The notes: generated from the sequence alone by a model not told the origin. DNA of 64,000 nucleotides from Bradyrhizobium algeriense (GCF_036924595.1 NZ_JAZHRV010000001.1:4092001-4156000), one strand, 5' to 3'; counted from the stretch's first letter, positions 1-8,744 are shown. Program-made: numbers and translations.

Positions 1-120
1 CGGCTCGACATGGAACGAGACGCCGCGCACCACGGGCAGCTCGACGCCGCTTTGCAGGTGCATCGTAAAGGTCTTTTCGGCGTTGGTGATGTCGATCATC
101 GCTGTCATTGGCGCGCTCAT
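1..120 (-). CDS. phnL: C-P lyase system ATP-binding protein PhnL (partial, 5' end only)
   Basis: Only the first 40 residues are present; the rest lies beyond the left edge. The reading starts MSAPMTAMIDITNAEK and continues into the beta-strand region that precedes Walker A in ABC ATPases. Its ATG overlaps the phnK stop as ATGA, which fits the usual phnGHIJKL order. In the family, PhnL is an ABC-type subunit that assists PhnI, PhnG and PhnH in attaching phosphonate to ribose. The name rests on gene order and N-terminal sequence, because no catalytic motif is inside the window. Confidence 0.85.
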   Translation of the reverse strand, partial: MSAPMTAMIDITNAEKTFTMHLQSGVELPVVRGVSFHVEP

Positions 121-917
121 GCCGGCAAAATCGAGGAAACGAGCAATTGGGTGTAGGGCTCGCGGGGGTCGTCGAGCACCTGGTCGGTCAGGCCGGTCTC
201 GATGACGCGACCGCCCTTCATCACCATCACGCGATGCGACAGCAGCCGCGCCACGGCGAGGTCATGGGTGACGACGATGGCAGCAAGGCCGAGCTCACTG
301 ACGAGATTGCGCATCAGATCGAGCAGCCGCGCCTGCACCGATACGTCGAGCCCGCCGGTCGGCTCGTCCATGAACACCAGGCGCGGTTCTGTCACCAGAT
401 TGCGCGCGATCTGCAGCCGCTGCCGCATGCCGCCCGAATAGGTTCGCGGCGCGTCATCGATGCGCGCGGTATCGATCTCGACTCGCTCCAGCCAGGACGA
501 GGCGGTATCGCGGATGCGGCCGTAGTGATTCCAGCCTACCGCCATCAGCCGCTCGCCGACATTGGCGCCGGCCGAAACCGCCATCCGCAGACCCAGCGCG
601 GGGTCCTGATGCACATAGCCCCAGTCGGTACGGAACAGAAAACGGCGCTCTGCTTCACCTAACGCGGCCAGATCGCGCAACACGCCGTCGCGCATCCGAT
701 ACGACACCCGCCCGGCGCTCGGCGCGAGTTGCGCCGATAACAGCTGCAACAGCGTCGACTTCCCCGACCCGGACTCGCCGACGATGGCCAGCACTTCACC
801 GGGGTAGAGCGCAAAGGATACATCGCGGCAGGCAGTCAGCCGGCCGTAGTTCTTGCCGAGGTGTTCGGCGACCAACAGCGGCTCATCGTCCTGCACAACG
901 TCTGGCAGCTCAGCCAT
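117..917 (-). CDS. phnK: C-P lyase complex ATP-binding subunit PhnK
   Basis: 266 residues. Walker A GESGSGKS is at about residues 47-54, with the ABC signature YSGGMRQRLQIARNL and Walker B LVFMDEP further on. PhnK is the ABC-type ATPase that docks on the PhnGHIJ core and is needed for carbon-phosphorus bond cleavage; it has no membrane partner. The ATG at 917 gives MAELPDVV and overlaps the phnJ stop by 8 bp. A longer upstream reading runs inside phnJ and has no family similarity, so it was rejected. The downstream overlap with phnL is ATGA. Confidence 0.95.
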   Translation of the reverse strand: MAELPDVVQDDEPLLVAEHLGKNYGRLTACRDVSFALYPGEVLAIVGESGSGKSTLLQLLSAQLAPSAGRVSYRMRDGVLRDLAALGEAERRFLFRTDWGYVHQDPALGLRMAVSAGANVGERLMAVGWNHYGRIRDTASSWLERVEIDTARIDDAPRTYSGGMRQRLQIARNLVTEPRLVFMDEPTGGLDVSVQARLLDLMRNLVSELGLAAIVVTHDLAVARLLSHRVMVMKGGRVIETGLTDQVLDDPREPYTQLLVSSILPA

Positions 918-1794
918 GCGCCCTCTCCTTGTGCGGCGCGGCGTTCTCGCTGCCGCGATGACCGGCCAACTGGCGAGACTCGCAATAATCAGTGTCGGAA
1001 CAGACGAACATTCGGCCGCCCTTGTCGTCAGTGACGATTTCATCGAGATAGGAATCGCCGGCGCCGCACAGCGCGCAGGGCGCGTCGAAGCGGTAGCGCG
1101 TGAACGGGTGATCCTCGAAATCGAGCGATACCACGTCGGTGTGCGGCGGGATCGCATAGATGCGCTTTTCGCGCCCTGCGCCGAACAGTTGCAGCGCCGG
1201 ACAATTGTCCATCTTCGGATTATCGAATTTCGGCGTCGGCGACGGGTCCATCACATAGCGCGCATTCACTTTCACCGGATAGGCGTAGGAGGTCGCGATA
1301 TGACCAAAGCGTGCAATGTCCTCGTACAGCTTGACGTGCATCAGGCCATACTCTCCGAGCGCATGCATGCGCCGCGTCTCGGTCTCGCGCGGCTCCAGGA
1401 ACCGCAGCGGTTCGGGGATCGGCACCTGATAGACCAGCACCTGTCCCGCATGCAGCGGCGCTTCAGGAATCCGGTGCCGGGTTTGGATCACGGTGGCATC
1501 CGTCGTCGACGTGGTGGTCGCGACGCTGGCCGTCTTGCCGAAGAATTTCCGGATCGAAATCGCGTTGGTGGTGTCGTCCGAGCCCTGGTCGATCACCTTG
1601 AGCACGTCATCAGGCCCAAGGATTGCCGCCGTGACCTGCACGCCGCCGGTGCCCCAGCCATAGGGCATCGGCATCTCGCGGCTGGCGAACGGCACCTGAT
1701 AGCCGGGAATCGCGATCGCTTTGAGGATCGCGCGGCGGATCATCCGCTTCGTCTGCTCATCGAGATAGGCGAAATTGTAAGCTGGCGCATTCAT
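910..1794 (-). CDS. phnJ: Alpha-D-ribose 1-methylphosphonate 5-phosphate C-P lyase PhnJ
   Basis: 294 residues. This is the radical-SAM enzyme that breaks the carbon-phosphorus bond, releasing the alkane and leaving 5-phosphoribosyl 1,2-cyclic phosphate. The family cysteine signature CX2CX21CX5C is intact at C240, C243, C265 and C271; three of these bind the 4Fe-4S cluster and one forms the thiyl radical. The start ATG overlaps the phnI stop as ATGA. All expected cysteines are present, so the enzyme should be active. Confidence 0.97.
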   Translation of the reverse strand: MNAPAYNFAYLDEQTKRMIRRAILKAIAIPGYQVPFASREMPMPYGWGTGGVQVTAAILGPDDVLKVIDQGSDDTTNAISIRKFFGKTASVATTTSTTDATVIQTRHRIPEAPLHAGQVLVYQVPIPEPLRFLEPRETETRRMHALGEYGLMHVKLYEDIARFGHIATSYAYPVKVNARYVMDPSPTPKFDNPKMDNCPALQLFGAGREKRIYAIPPHTDVVSLDFEDHPFTRYRFDAPCALCGAGDSYLDEIVTDDKGGRMFVCSDTDYCESRQLAGHRGSENAAPHKERAHG

Positions 1795-2894
1795 TCGGCG
1801 GCCTCCTGCATTTGCGGAGCCTCATTCGCCTCGGCAAATTCCTTGCGCAATTTGCGCAGCAAGCCGAGTTCGGACTGAAAGTCGACGTAGTGCGGCAATT
1901 TGAGATGCTCCACAAAACCGGTCGCCTGCACATTGTCCGAGTGCGACATCACGAATTCCTCGTCCTGGCCGGGCGCGATCACTTCCTCGCCGAGTTCGCG
2001 GGCGCGCAGGCTGCGATCGACCAGCGCCATCGACATGGTCTTGCGCTCGCTCTGCCCGAACGCCAGGCCATAGCCGCGTGTAAAACATGGCGCTTCGGTC
2101 GCCGATCCCTTGAACTGATTGACCATCTGGCATTCGGTCAGCGCGACCGAACCGAGCGGAACGGCAAAGCCGGCATCCTCGGCCATGAATTCAACCTCCA
2201 CCTCGCCGAAACGAATCTCGCCGGCAAAGGGATGGTTGCGGCCATAGCCGCGCTGCGAGGAATATCCGAGCGCCAGCAGAAAGCCCTCGTCGGCACGCGC
2301 CAGGTTTTGCAGGCGCAGATCGCGATCCGCCGGGAAATTGAGCGGTTCGCGCGTGAGATCACCAACCGGTGCATCGGCATCTGCCGCCGGCGACGGCTCG
2401 ATCAATCCATCGCGGCCGAGAATGTCGGTGACGCGCGGGGTCGCAGCAGTGGACGCCTCTCCGATCGCGGGCACCTCGGGTGAGAAGCCATCGGCGAGCT
2501 GGGGGTCGAGCAGGCGATGGGTGTAATCGAAGGTGGGACCAAGAATCTGTCCACCCGGAACATCCTTGAACGTCGACGAAATCCGTCGTCGCACCTGCAT
2601 CGCGCCGGTGTCGACCGGCTCGGTCGCGCCAAAGCGAGGCAACGTGGCGCGGAACGCGCGCACCAGGAAAATTGCCTCGATCAGGTCCCCGCGCGCCTGC
2701 TTGATGGCGAGCGCCGCGAGTTCGCGGTCGTAGAGCGAGCCCTCCGTCATGACGCGGTCGACGCCAAGCGAAAGCTGCTCGGATATCTGAGCCAGCGACA
2801 GTTCGGGAACATCACGATCGCCGCGCCGCTCATGCGCCAGCAGGCGGTGGGCATTCTCGATGGCGCGTTCGCCTCCCTTGACGGCAACGTACAT
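1791..2894 (-). CDS. phnI: C-P lyase core subunit PhnI (ribose triphosphonate synthase nucleosidase)
   Basis: 367 residues, the usual family length. PhnI acts with PhnG, PhnH and PhnL to swap the adenine of ATP for a phosphonate, giving ribose 1-alkylphosphonate 5-triphosphate. The start MYVAVKGGERAIENAHRLL matches the conserved N terminus of the family. It sits 2 bp after the phnH stop and overlaps phnJ as ATGA, so it is part of one tightly packed operon. Confidence 0.96.
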   Translation of the reverse strand: MYVAVKGGERAIENAHRLLAHERRGDRDVPELSLAQISEQLSLGVDRVMTEGSLYDRELAALAIKQARGDLIEAIFLVRAFRATLPRFGATEPVDTGAMQVRRRISSTFKDVPGGQILGPTFDYTHRLLDPQLADGFSPEVPAIGEASTAATPRVTDILGRDGLIEPSPAADADAPVGDLTREPLNFPADRDLRLQNLARADEGFLLALGYSSQRGYGRNHPFAGEIRFGEVEVEFMAEDAGFAVPLGSVALTECQMVNQFKGSATEAPCFTRGYGLAFGQSERKTMSMALVDRSLRARELGEEVIAPGQDEEFVMSHSDNVQATGFVEHLKLPHYVDFQSELGLLRKLRKEFAEANEAPQMQEAAE

Positions 2895-2896
2895 GG

Positions 2897-3502
2897 TCAG
2901 CCTCCCCTCACGAGCCGCGTCGTGCGCGGTATGGCGACGATGGAATCGTCATGAACCAGCACGACATCGATGCCGCGCGGAAACAGTGCGGCGTTTATGG
3001 CCAACCGCTCGAACAGATCACGCGGCTGGATTGAAGCGCGAAGCGCTGCCGAGCCGTCGATGCCGGGGCCCTGCAGCTCGACCACGGGGCCATCCGTCAG
3101 GCTCTCGACCTGCAGGATCAGCGTCGTCGAACGGTCCGGATATTCATTGCTGCCGAACGCGAAGCGATCGAGCGCCGGCAGGCTCTGCGGATCGCCTATC
3201 AATGCAAAACTGGCAATCGACGAATCCACAACGACCGGCGCGCTGGTGTGGAACTTGAGCCACTTGGCGACATCAGCTGCGGCCGACATCCGGCCGTCGA
3301 GCCAGACCGGCGTATCGTGGTCGAACAAGGTCAGCGCGATGGCGGCGGCGCCACGCATCATCGTATCAGGCCCGCCCGCTGCAGGCTGGACGCGCTGGAC
3401 GCTGCCGGGACGCGCCATCGCATCCATCACGGAACGGAAGACCGATTGCGCCGACAACACCTTGTCGGCAAATCCTGCGGGCAGTTCGGCAACGCTCGTC
3501 AT
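2897..3502 (-). CDS. phnH: C-P lyase core subunit PhnH
   Basis: 201 residues from the ATG at 3502 (MTSVAELPAGFADKVL). A GTG at 3514 would add MRAD but would sit inside phnG. PhnH is a structural subunit of the PhnGHIJ core. The motifs FRSVMDAMARPG near the N terminus and ERLAINAALFPRGIDVVLV near the C terminus are family-typical. The phnG stop is immediately upstream and phnI follows after 2 bp. Confidence 0.94.
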   Translation of the reverse strand: MTSVAELPAGFADKVLSAQSVFRSVMDAMARPGSVQRVQPAAGGPDTMMRGAAAIALTLFDHDTPVWLDGRMSAAADVAKWLKFHTSAPVVVDSSIASFALIGDPQSLPALDRFAFGSNEYPDRSTTLILQVESLTDGPVVELQGPGIDGSAALRASIQPRDLFERLAINAALFPRGIDVVLVHDDSIVAIPRTTRLVRGG

Positions 3503-3503
3503 G

Positions 3504-3980
3504 TCAGCCCTCACCCCGCACCAGTGTGTAGAAATCGACCCGTGTTGCCGCGGCCTCTGCGACCTTGCGGTTTCGTTTTTCGATCATCGCCGCACGCAGC
3601 GGTGCAACGACCTGGGTTTCGATCGCGCCAGCAAGCTCAGCTGACTGCACCATGGCGTCGCAAAGCGCGATCAGCCGGGCCTTCTCCCGATCGCGGCCGA
3701 GCGCGTAGCCAAAACCGACCTCGCCGGTCGACAGCCGCACCGCGGCACGCGATACCGTCGCCTCGCCGAGATTGAACGGCGCGCCGTCGCCGCCGACGCG
3801 GCCGCGCACCATGACGAGCCCATTCTCGGGCGCGCGCAGGTCTTCGTGCGCGGGCAACGCGACCATTCCGAGACGCCCTTCTATGTCGGCCGTTGCAGAA
3901 TGAGCCAGCACCGCCATCATGGCCCTGCGCCGCGCCTGCCCGCCACCCTTGTTTTCCATACTTTCGTCGCTCACCATCAT
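3504..3980 (-). CDS. phnG: C-P lyase core subunit PhnG
   Basis: 158 residues. First gene of phnGHIJKL. PhnG is a small core subunit needed for ribose phosphonate synthesis. MMAVLAHS and the C-terminal TRVDFYTLVRG match the family. The start at 3980 has AAGG a few bases upstream; an internal ATG at 3959 (MENKGG) is an alternative nearer to the length of the E. coli protein. The upstream region holds the inverted repeat at 3996-4027 and a Pho-box-like repeat, so the operon is probably under both local and phosphate control. Confidence 0.93.
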   Translation of the reverse strand: MMVSDESMENKGGGQARRRAMMAVLAHSATADIEGRLGMVALPAHEDLRAPENGLVMVRGRVGGDGAPFNLGEATVSRAAVRLSTGEVGFGYALGRDREKARLIALCDAMVQSAELAGAIETQVVAPLRAAMIEKRNRKVAEAAATRVDFYTLVRGEG

Positions 3981-3995
3981 ATCGGCCTTGCCGGA

Positions 3996-4027
3996 ATCAA
4001 GTTGTCTATGATACTAGACAACTTGAT
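3996..4027. promoter_or_regulatory. Perfect 13-bp inverted repeat between phnG and phnF, probable PhnF operator
   Basis: Arms ATCAAGTTGTCTA (3996-4008) and TAGACAACTTGAT (4015-4027) match exactly around a 6-base spacer. The GTCTA/TAGAC cores resemble GntR/HutC-family operators. It sits in the phnG-phnF divergent gap, so PhnF could control both directions. The binding protein is inferred from position. Confidence 0.8.
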
Positions 4028-4038
4028 AGCGAAGCGCC

Positions 4039-4056
4039 ATGACGATTTCGTGACAA
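4039..4056 (-). promoter_or_regulatory. Candidate Pho box upstream of phnG
   Basis: On the minus strand the heptamers TTGTCAC and TCGTCAT are spaced 11 bp apart, each matching the PhoB heptamer CTGTCAT at 5 of 7 positions. It lies just upstream of the inverted repeat and reads toward phnG. Two imperfect heptamers alone are weak, but similar pairs precede phnC and phnM. Confidence 0.4.
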
Positions 4057-4090
4057 TGAGGTGATTTTTCCAGATGGCCCGCTTTACGCC

Positions 4091-4819
4091 ATGAGCATCC
4101 AGGATACGCCCTCCGGCGTCGCGCTGTGGCGGCAGGTCGCCGACGGCATCGAACGCGGCATCGCCGACGGCCGCTTTGTTGCCGGCGAAAAGCTGCCGGG
4201 CGAGATGGAGATCGCCGAAACCTATCGGGTCAACCGCCACACCGTTCGCCGAGCGCTCGCCACGCTCGCCGAACGCGGCCTGGTGCGCGCCGAGCGCGGC
4301 AGCGGCACCTATGTCGAGACCCGGCGCCTCGCCTACCCGCTGCACTCGCGAACGCGGTTTTCCGAAATCGTCGGCGCCGGCGGCCGCGAGCCGCGCGGCC
4401 AATTCATCGACGCGACCGAGGAAGCCGCTACGCGCGAGCTGGCGCGGGAACTCGGACTGAAGACCGGGGCACCCTTGATCCGGATCGAATCGGTGCGGCT
4501 GGCCGACCGCGCACCGATCTGCGTCAGCACCACCTGGCTTTCGGCCGAACGCTTTCCCAACGCCGGGAAGGTGTTTGCCGATGTGCGTTCGATGACCAAG
4601 CTAGTGGCGCATTACGGTATCCGGGATTTTCGCCGTGCGTCGACCCGGATCACCGCCGGTATCGTCGACGCGACCGACGCCGCGCGGCTGGACCTGGCGC
4701 TCGGACGTCCCGTGCTCGTGGTCGACAGCACCGACGTCGATACCGGCGGCGAGCCGCTGACGACCAAGCGTTCGCGCTTTGCTGCGGAACGCGTCGAGTT
4801 TTTGGTGGAGAATAGTTGA
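4091..4819 (+). CDS. phnF: GntR/HutC-family phosphonate operon regulator PhnF
   Basis: 242 residues. The N-terminal winged helix-turn-helix (about residues 8-78, with YRVNRHTVRRALATLAERG as the recognition region) is followed by a UTRA effector domain to the C terminus. PhnF-type proteins repress C-P lyase genes and respond to a phosphonate or phosphate-related ligand. It is divergent from phnG and faces the perfect inverted repeat. I chose ATG 4091 (MSIQDTPSG); ATG 4061 would add ten residues with no family support. Confidence 0.9.
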   Translation: MSIQDTPSGVALWRQVADGIERGIADGRFVAGEKLPGEMEIAETYRVNRHTVRRALATLAERGLVRAERGSGTYVETRRLAYPLHSRTRFSEIVGAGGREPRGQFIDATEEAATRELARELGLKTGAPLIRIESVRLADRAPICVSTTWLSAERFPNAGKVFADVRSMTKLVAHYGIRDFRRASTRITAGIVDATDAARLDLALGRPVLVVDSTDVDTGGEPLTTKRSRFAAERVEFLVENS

Positions 4820-4828
4820 CAGCTCGTA

Positions 4829-4907
4829 GGGTGGGCAAAGCGAAGCGTGCCCACCCTTTATGCCAAAGATTCGGAAAGATGGTGGGCACGCTTCGCTTTG
4901 CCCACCC
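4829..4907. repeat. REP-like composite hairpin of the GTGGGCAAAGCG type
   Basis: Two 27-bp arms (4829-4855 and 4881-4907) are exact reverse complements around a 25-base loop. Each arm also contains its own smaller hairpin, GGTGGGCA paired with TGCCCACC. It lies between the convergent ends of phnF and phnE, the typical site for a dispersed extragenic repeat, and may act as a bidirectional terminator. Confidence 0.8.
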
Positions 4908-4925
4908 CACTGAGTTACGGATTCA

Positions 4926-5774
4926 TCACGCGATTGCCCGCTGTCCGATGATGGCAAAGCGCAATTTGCCCGAGATCCAGTCGATCGCGGCGACCGCGAC
5001 CAAAATCATCAGGATCAGGAACGAGACCTTCTGCCACTCCAGCACCCGGATCTGCTCGGCCAGCTGCAAGCCGATGCCACCCGCGCCGACGATACCGATG
5101 ATGGTGGCCGAGCGGGTATTCGATTCAATGAAATAGAGCACCTGCCCCGCTATAACAGGCAGCACCTGCGGCATCAGGCCGAAGCGTATTTCATGCAGCG
5201 CGTTGCCGCCGGAAGCCCTGATGCCCTCGACCTGCTTCCTGTCGGCGGCCTCGATGGCTTCGGAAAACAATTTGCCGAACGCGCCGAAGTCGGACAGCGC
5301 GATCGCCAGCACACCGGCAAACGGGCCGAGGCCAACGACGTTGATCCACACCAGCGCCCAGATCAGCGTATCGACACCGCGGACGGAATCGAGGAACCGG
5401 CGCACCGGGAAGCGAAGCAGGTTCGACGGAATGATGTTCCGCGCCGCCAGCAGGCTGACCGGCAGCGCCGCAACGGCGGCCAAGGTCGTGCCGAGCAGCG
5501 CGATCGACAGCGTCTCACCGAGGGCTGCGAGATAGGCGGGCAGCGAGGAGCCGGGATCGGGTGGAATCATCATCACCGTGATCCAGCCGAGCTGGCTCAG
5601 GCCCGACACCAATTTGGCCGGCGAGAAGCCGAGATCGACCAACCCGAATACGAAGATCGCGAACACAGCCAAAATCATCGCCGGCATGGCGAGGCGCGCG
5701 GATGCGGGCCGGTCGAAGACGTCAGGATATTTGGTCCGGAGCGCATCTGTATCCGGTTTCGGCAACTGGCTCAT
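4926..5774 (-). CDS. phnE: Phosphonate ABC transporter permease PhnE (second copy)
   Basis: 282 residues with about six membrane segments. The cytoplasmic coupling loop for PhnC is EAIEAADRKQVEGIRASG, followed by a family motif at IIGIVGAGGIGLQLAEQIR. It overlaps the preceding permease gene as ATGA, so the two probably form a heterodimer, as is common in rhizobia. Its 3' end abuts the REP-like hairpin. Confidence 0.93.
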   Translation of the reverse strand: MSQLPKPDTDALRTKYPDVFDRPASARLAMPAMILAVFAIFVFGLVDLGFSPAKLVSGLSQLGWITVMMIPPDPGSSLPAYLAALGETLSIALLGTTLAAVAALPVSLLAARNIIPSNLLRFPVRRFLDSVRGVDTLIWALVWINVVGLGPFAGVLAIALSDFGAFGKLFSEAIEAADRKQVEGIRASGGNALHEIRFGLMPQVLPVIAGQVLYFIESNTRSATIIGIVGAGGIGLQLAEQIRVLEWQKVSFLILMILVAVAAIDWISGKLRFAIIGQRAIA

Positions 5775-6655
5775 GCACGCGCCTCCTTGCCGAACAGTTT
5801 TCCGCGCAGCCAGCCGGTCGTGATATCGATGACGAAGACGGTGACGATGATGGTGACGAGGATCGCGCTCACGTCGGAGTAATAGAACTTGCGGATCGCG
5901 ACGACGAGCTCCTGCCCGATGCCGCCGGCGCCAACAAAACCCATCACCGAGGCCTCGCGGACATTGATCTCAAAGCGCAACAGCGCGTAGCTGGCATAGC
6001 CGGCCGTGACCTGCGGCAACACCGCAAAGCGCATGCAGGAGAGCCAGCTTGCGCCTGTCGAACGCACACCCTCGACCGGTTTCATGTCGGCGTTCTCGAC
6101 GATCTCGGAGAACAACTTTCCGAGCGCACCGGCGGAATGCACGGCGATTGCAAGTACGCCCGCCATCGGCCCGAGGCCGAAGGCGATGACGAAAATGAGC
6201 GCGAATACGATGCCGGGGACGGTGCGCGCGAATTCGAGGAGACGTCGGACGACGAACCGCAGCCATGGCGCAGGCGACGTGTTTTGCGCGGCGAAGAAAT
6301 TCAGCACAAAGGCAATGACCGCGCCGGTCAGGGTGCCGACATAGCTGATGAGAATGGTCTCGCCGAGCATCTTGAGCCACTTCTGCCAGCCCCAGAACCA
6401 TTCACCGAAATTGGTCCATACCCGCGTGCCGTCTTCCAGGGTAAGAATGCGGTCGAAATAGCTGATGAAGTTGCCGAAATAGCTGAAGAGCGTGCGCAGA
6501 TTCACTTCCGCGCCGATCGCTGCGATAATCAACGCGGCGAAGAATGCCACCGCCGCCAAAGTCACCTTCAAACGCTTGCGCGCGACCGCCTTGCGATAGG
6601 TATCGTTGAGCACCGCAAGTTGCTGGTCTGGAAGGATGGATATGGCATTCGCCAT
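5771..6655 (-). CDS. phnE: Phosphonate ABC transporter permease PhnE (first copy)
   Basis: 294 residues from the ATG at 6655 (MANAISILPDQQ); a GTG nine bases further upstream is possible. It has a long N-terminal periplasmic/linker part and the PhnE coupling segment SEIVENADMKPVEGVRSTG, then VMGFVGAGGIGQELVVAIR. It is in the same operon direction as phnC and phnD but is separated from phnD by a terminator-like hairpin and a tandem repeat, so its expression relative to phnD may be reduced. Confidence 0.92.
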   Translation of the reverse strand: MANAISILPDQQLAVLNDTYRKAVARKRLKVTLAAVAFFAALIIAAIGAEVNLRTLFSYFGNFISYFDRILTLEDGTRVWTNFGEWFWGWQKWLKMLGETILISYVGTLTGAVIAFVLNFFAAQNTSPAPWLRFVVRRLLEFARTVPGIVFALIFVIAFGLGPMAGVLAIAVHSAGALGKLFSEIVENADMKPVEGVRSTGASWLSCMRFAVLPQVTAGYASYALLRFEINVREASVMGFVGAGGIGQELVVAIRKFYYSDVSAILVTIIVTVFVIDITTGWLRGKLFGKEARA

Positions 6656-6675
6656 CGGGATCACTGTGCCCAGGA

Positions 6676-6771
6676 GTTAAGTAGAACGAGCGTTAAGTAG
6701 AACGAGTGTTAAACAGAACGAGTGTTAAACAGAACGAGTGTTAAACAGAACGGGTGTCAGACAGAAAAAGG
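6676..6771. repeat. 16-bp tandem repeat, about six units
   Basis: Units begin at 6676, 6692, 6708, 6724, 6740 and 6756. The core unit is GTTAAACAGAACGAGT; the first two have AAGTAG in place of AAACAG and the last is degenerate. It occupies the gap between phnD and phnE. The close similarity of the middle units suggests recent slippage. Confidence 0.9.
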
Positions 6772-6792
6772 CCGGGTCGCTTGGACCCGGCC
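6765..6792 (-). terminator. Rho-independent terminator-like hairpin after phnD
   Basis: Arms GGCCGGGTC (6770-6778) and GACCCGGCC (6784-6792) pair perfectly around 5 bases. On the minus strand the stem is followed by TTTTT (complement of 6765-6769). It lies 22 bp past the phnD stop, so it probably trims most transcripts after the binding-protein gene. Confidence 0.75.
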
Positions 6793-6813
6793 AGGCTCGT
6801 CTAGGTCTATTGA

Positions 6814-7749
6814 TTAGGACGCCTTCTTTTTACGCAACGCATCGACGAACTTGATCAATTCGATAGTGCCATCCCAATCCTTCGTGGTGGCCGGATTGAA
6901 ACCTTTCTTCTGGCCGTCGGACAGGCGGTCGAACGCCGCCTTGTCCTTGGTCGGCGCTTCGGTGAACGCCTTGGCAATCGCGGCCTTCAGATCGGCGGGT
7001 AAATCCGAATTATAGGCATAGGGTCCGTTGATGATCGGAGCCGATTTGTGGATGATCCGGAAATCGTCCTTCTTCATCGGCGAGCCGTCGGCATTCTTCA
7101 GCATGCCCTTGTGCAGCATCTGGGAGAGCGTCGAATCCTCGTCGTTGGTCCACTGGTTGGCGGCGACCTCGACGGTGCCCTGCGACAGCGCCAGCATGGC
7201 GTTCTCGTGGCTGCCGGTGAACACGACCTTGCCGAAATAGCCATCGGCGTCGGAAATGCCGAGCTTGTCGAGCTCGAAGCGCGGCACGTTGTTGCCCGAC
7301 GTCGAATTCGGATCGACCAGGCCGAGGTTCTTGCCCTTCAACTGATCGATATTCTTGTAAGAGCTCGACGCCTTGACGAAGAACACGGAATAATAGCCGG
7401 TCGAACCGTCGGCATTGATGTCGTTGGCGAAGGCATCGGTCTTGACGCCGGTCAGCCGGGCGCGGGCGAACGACGCCGAGCCGTAGCTTGCGATATGGAT
7501 GTTGCCGGCGCGCTGGCCTTCGATCACGGCGGCGTAGTCATTGGCGATGCGCAGTGTGACCTTGATGCCGAGCTCCTTCGACAAATAGGCCACGAAAGGC
7601 GTCCAACGCTCGGTCACGCCCGAAGCGTTTTCGGCCGGCACCACCGCAAAAGTCAGTTCCGGATATTTGCTCTTCCAGTCCTGCGCCGAGGCGGAAGCGG
7701 TAAACGCCAGCGCGACCGCGCCTGCAAGAACGATACGACGAGTGATCAT
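6814..7749 (-). CDS. phnD: Phosphonate ABC transporter substrate-binding protein PhnD
   Basis: 311 residues from the ATG at 7749 (MITRRIVLAGAVALAF), with a signal peptide ending near residue 22 (ASA then QDWKSK). The mature part shows the phosphonate-binding family pattern, including VVPAENASGVTERWTPFV and LVDPNSTSGNNVPRFEL. It captures phosphonates in the periplasm for PhnE/PhnC. An in-frame upstream extension lacks a signal-peptide start and was not used. Confidence 0.94.
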   Translation of the reverse strand: MITRRIVLAGAVALAFTASASAQDWKSKYPELTFAVVPAENASGVTERWTPFVAYLSKELGIKVTLRIANDYAAVIEGQRAGNIHIASYGSASFARARLTGVKTDAFANDINADGSTGYYSVFFVKASSSYKNIDQLKGKNLGLVDPNSTSGNNVPRFELDKLGISDADGYFGKVVFTGSHENAMLALSQGTVEVAANQWTNDEDSTLSQMLHKGMLKNADGSPMKKDDFRIIHKSAPIINGPYAYNSDLPADLKAAIAKAFTEAPTKDKAAFDRLSDGQKKGFNPATTKDWDGTIELIKFVDALRKKKAS

Positions 7750-7826
7750 GGTGAGCCCTCTTGTTGTGGTTACGCCTCTTCGCCGGTTGCAGGTTTGCAA
7801 CCGGCTACCCTGTACCGAAGTGAAAC

Positions 7827-8642
7827 TCAGGCTGCGGCGGCCGTGCCCAGTTCAGGCATCGCCGCACCGTCGGGTGCCTGCGCGGGTGCGGCACCCATGA
7901 CGTCATCGGCTTCGAGATCGTAGAGTTCACGCGCGATACGATCGGTCAGCGTCTCAGGCGCGCCGTCGAACACCACGCGCCCGGCCGACATGCCGATCAG
8001 GCGGTCGCAATAGCTTCGCGCCAGGTCGAGTGAATGCAGGTTGCAGATCACGGTGATGCCGAAATGCTTGTTGATGCGCAGCAGTGCGTCCATCACGATC
8101 CGCGTGTTGCGCGGGTCGAGCGAAGCAATCGGCTCGTCGGCAAGGATAATGTCGGGCTCCTGCACCAGCGCGCGTGCGATCGCGACGCGTTGCTGCTGGC
8201 CGCCGGAAAGCTGGTCGGCGCGCTGGGCGGCGATACCAGCCATATCGAACTGCTCCAGCGCCGACATCGCCAGCGCCCTGTCCTCTTGGGGCCAAAGCTG
8301 CGTCAGCGAGCGCCAGGACGGAATTTCGGCCAGCCTTCCCATCAACACGTTGGTCAGGACGTCGAGCCGACCGACCAGATTGAACTGTTGAAAGATCATC
8401 GCCGAGCGCGCACGCCACTGCCGCAGATCCTTGCCGCGTAGCGCGGTCACGTCGACACCTTCGAAGAGGATGCGCCCTTCGGAAGGTTCAGCGAGGCGGT
8501 TGATCATCCGGAGCAGCGTCGACTTGCCGGCGCCGGAGCGGCCGATCACACCGACGAAGCTGCCGGGCTGAATCGAAAATGACGCGTTGTCCACCGCGGC
8601 TTTGGTGCCGAACCGACACGTCAAACCTTCCACCACCAGCAT
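7827..8642 (-). CDS. phnC: Phosphonate ABC transporter ATP-binding protein PhnC
   Basis: 271 residues. Walker A GRSGAGKS is at 34-41, the Q-loop is [12 protein letters not shown], the signature is [14 protein letters not shown] and Walker B is [13 protein letters not shown]. It energises the PhnE permeases. It is the first gene of the phnCDEE run, 77 bp ahead of phnD. A Pho-box-like pair lies about 50 bp upstream, consistent with induction by phosphate limitation. Confidence 0.95.
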   Translation of the reverse strand: MLVVEGLTCRFGTKAAVDNASFSIQPGSFVGVIGRSGAGKSTLLRMINRLAEPSEGRILFEGVDVTALRGKDLRQWRARSAMIFQQFNLVGRLDVLTNVLMGRLAEIPSWRSLTQLWPQEDRALAMSALEQFDMAGIAAQRADQLSGGQQQRVAIARALVQEPDIILADEPIASLDPRNTRIVMDALLRINKHFGITVICNLHSLDLARSYCDRLIGMSAGRVVFDGAPETLTDRIARELYDLEADDVMGAAPAQAPDGAAMPELGTAAAA

Positions 8643-8688
8643 GCACTGCTCCAGAGTTCCAGTCGTAGAGCATCGCTAACGACTCGAT

Positions 8689-8706
8689 CTTACAGTTGTG
8701 TGACAC
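8689..8706 (-). promoter_or_regulatory. Candidate Pho box upstream of phnC
   Basis: On the minus strand GTGTCAC and CTGTAAG are 11 bp apart, each 5 of 7 to CTGTCAT. It is 47 bp ahead of the phnC start. Individually weak; supported by the better match facing phnM in the same gap. Confidence 0.35.
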
Positions 8707-8744
8707 GAGTGCTGCGGTGCGGCGCTCGTCCACAGTCCCGGCCA

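Noticed and set aside
6676..6771. CRISPR-like array
   Set aside because: The 16-bp units are directly adjacent with no spacers and no cas genes are nearby; it is a simple tandem repeat.
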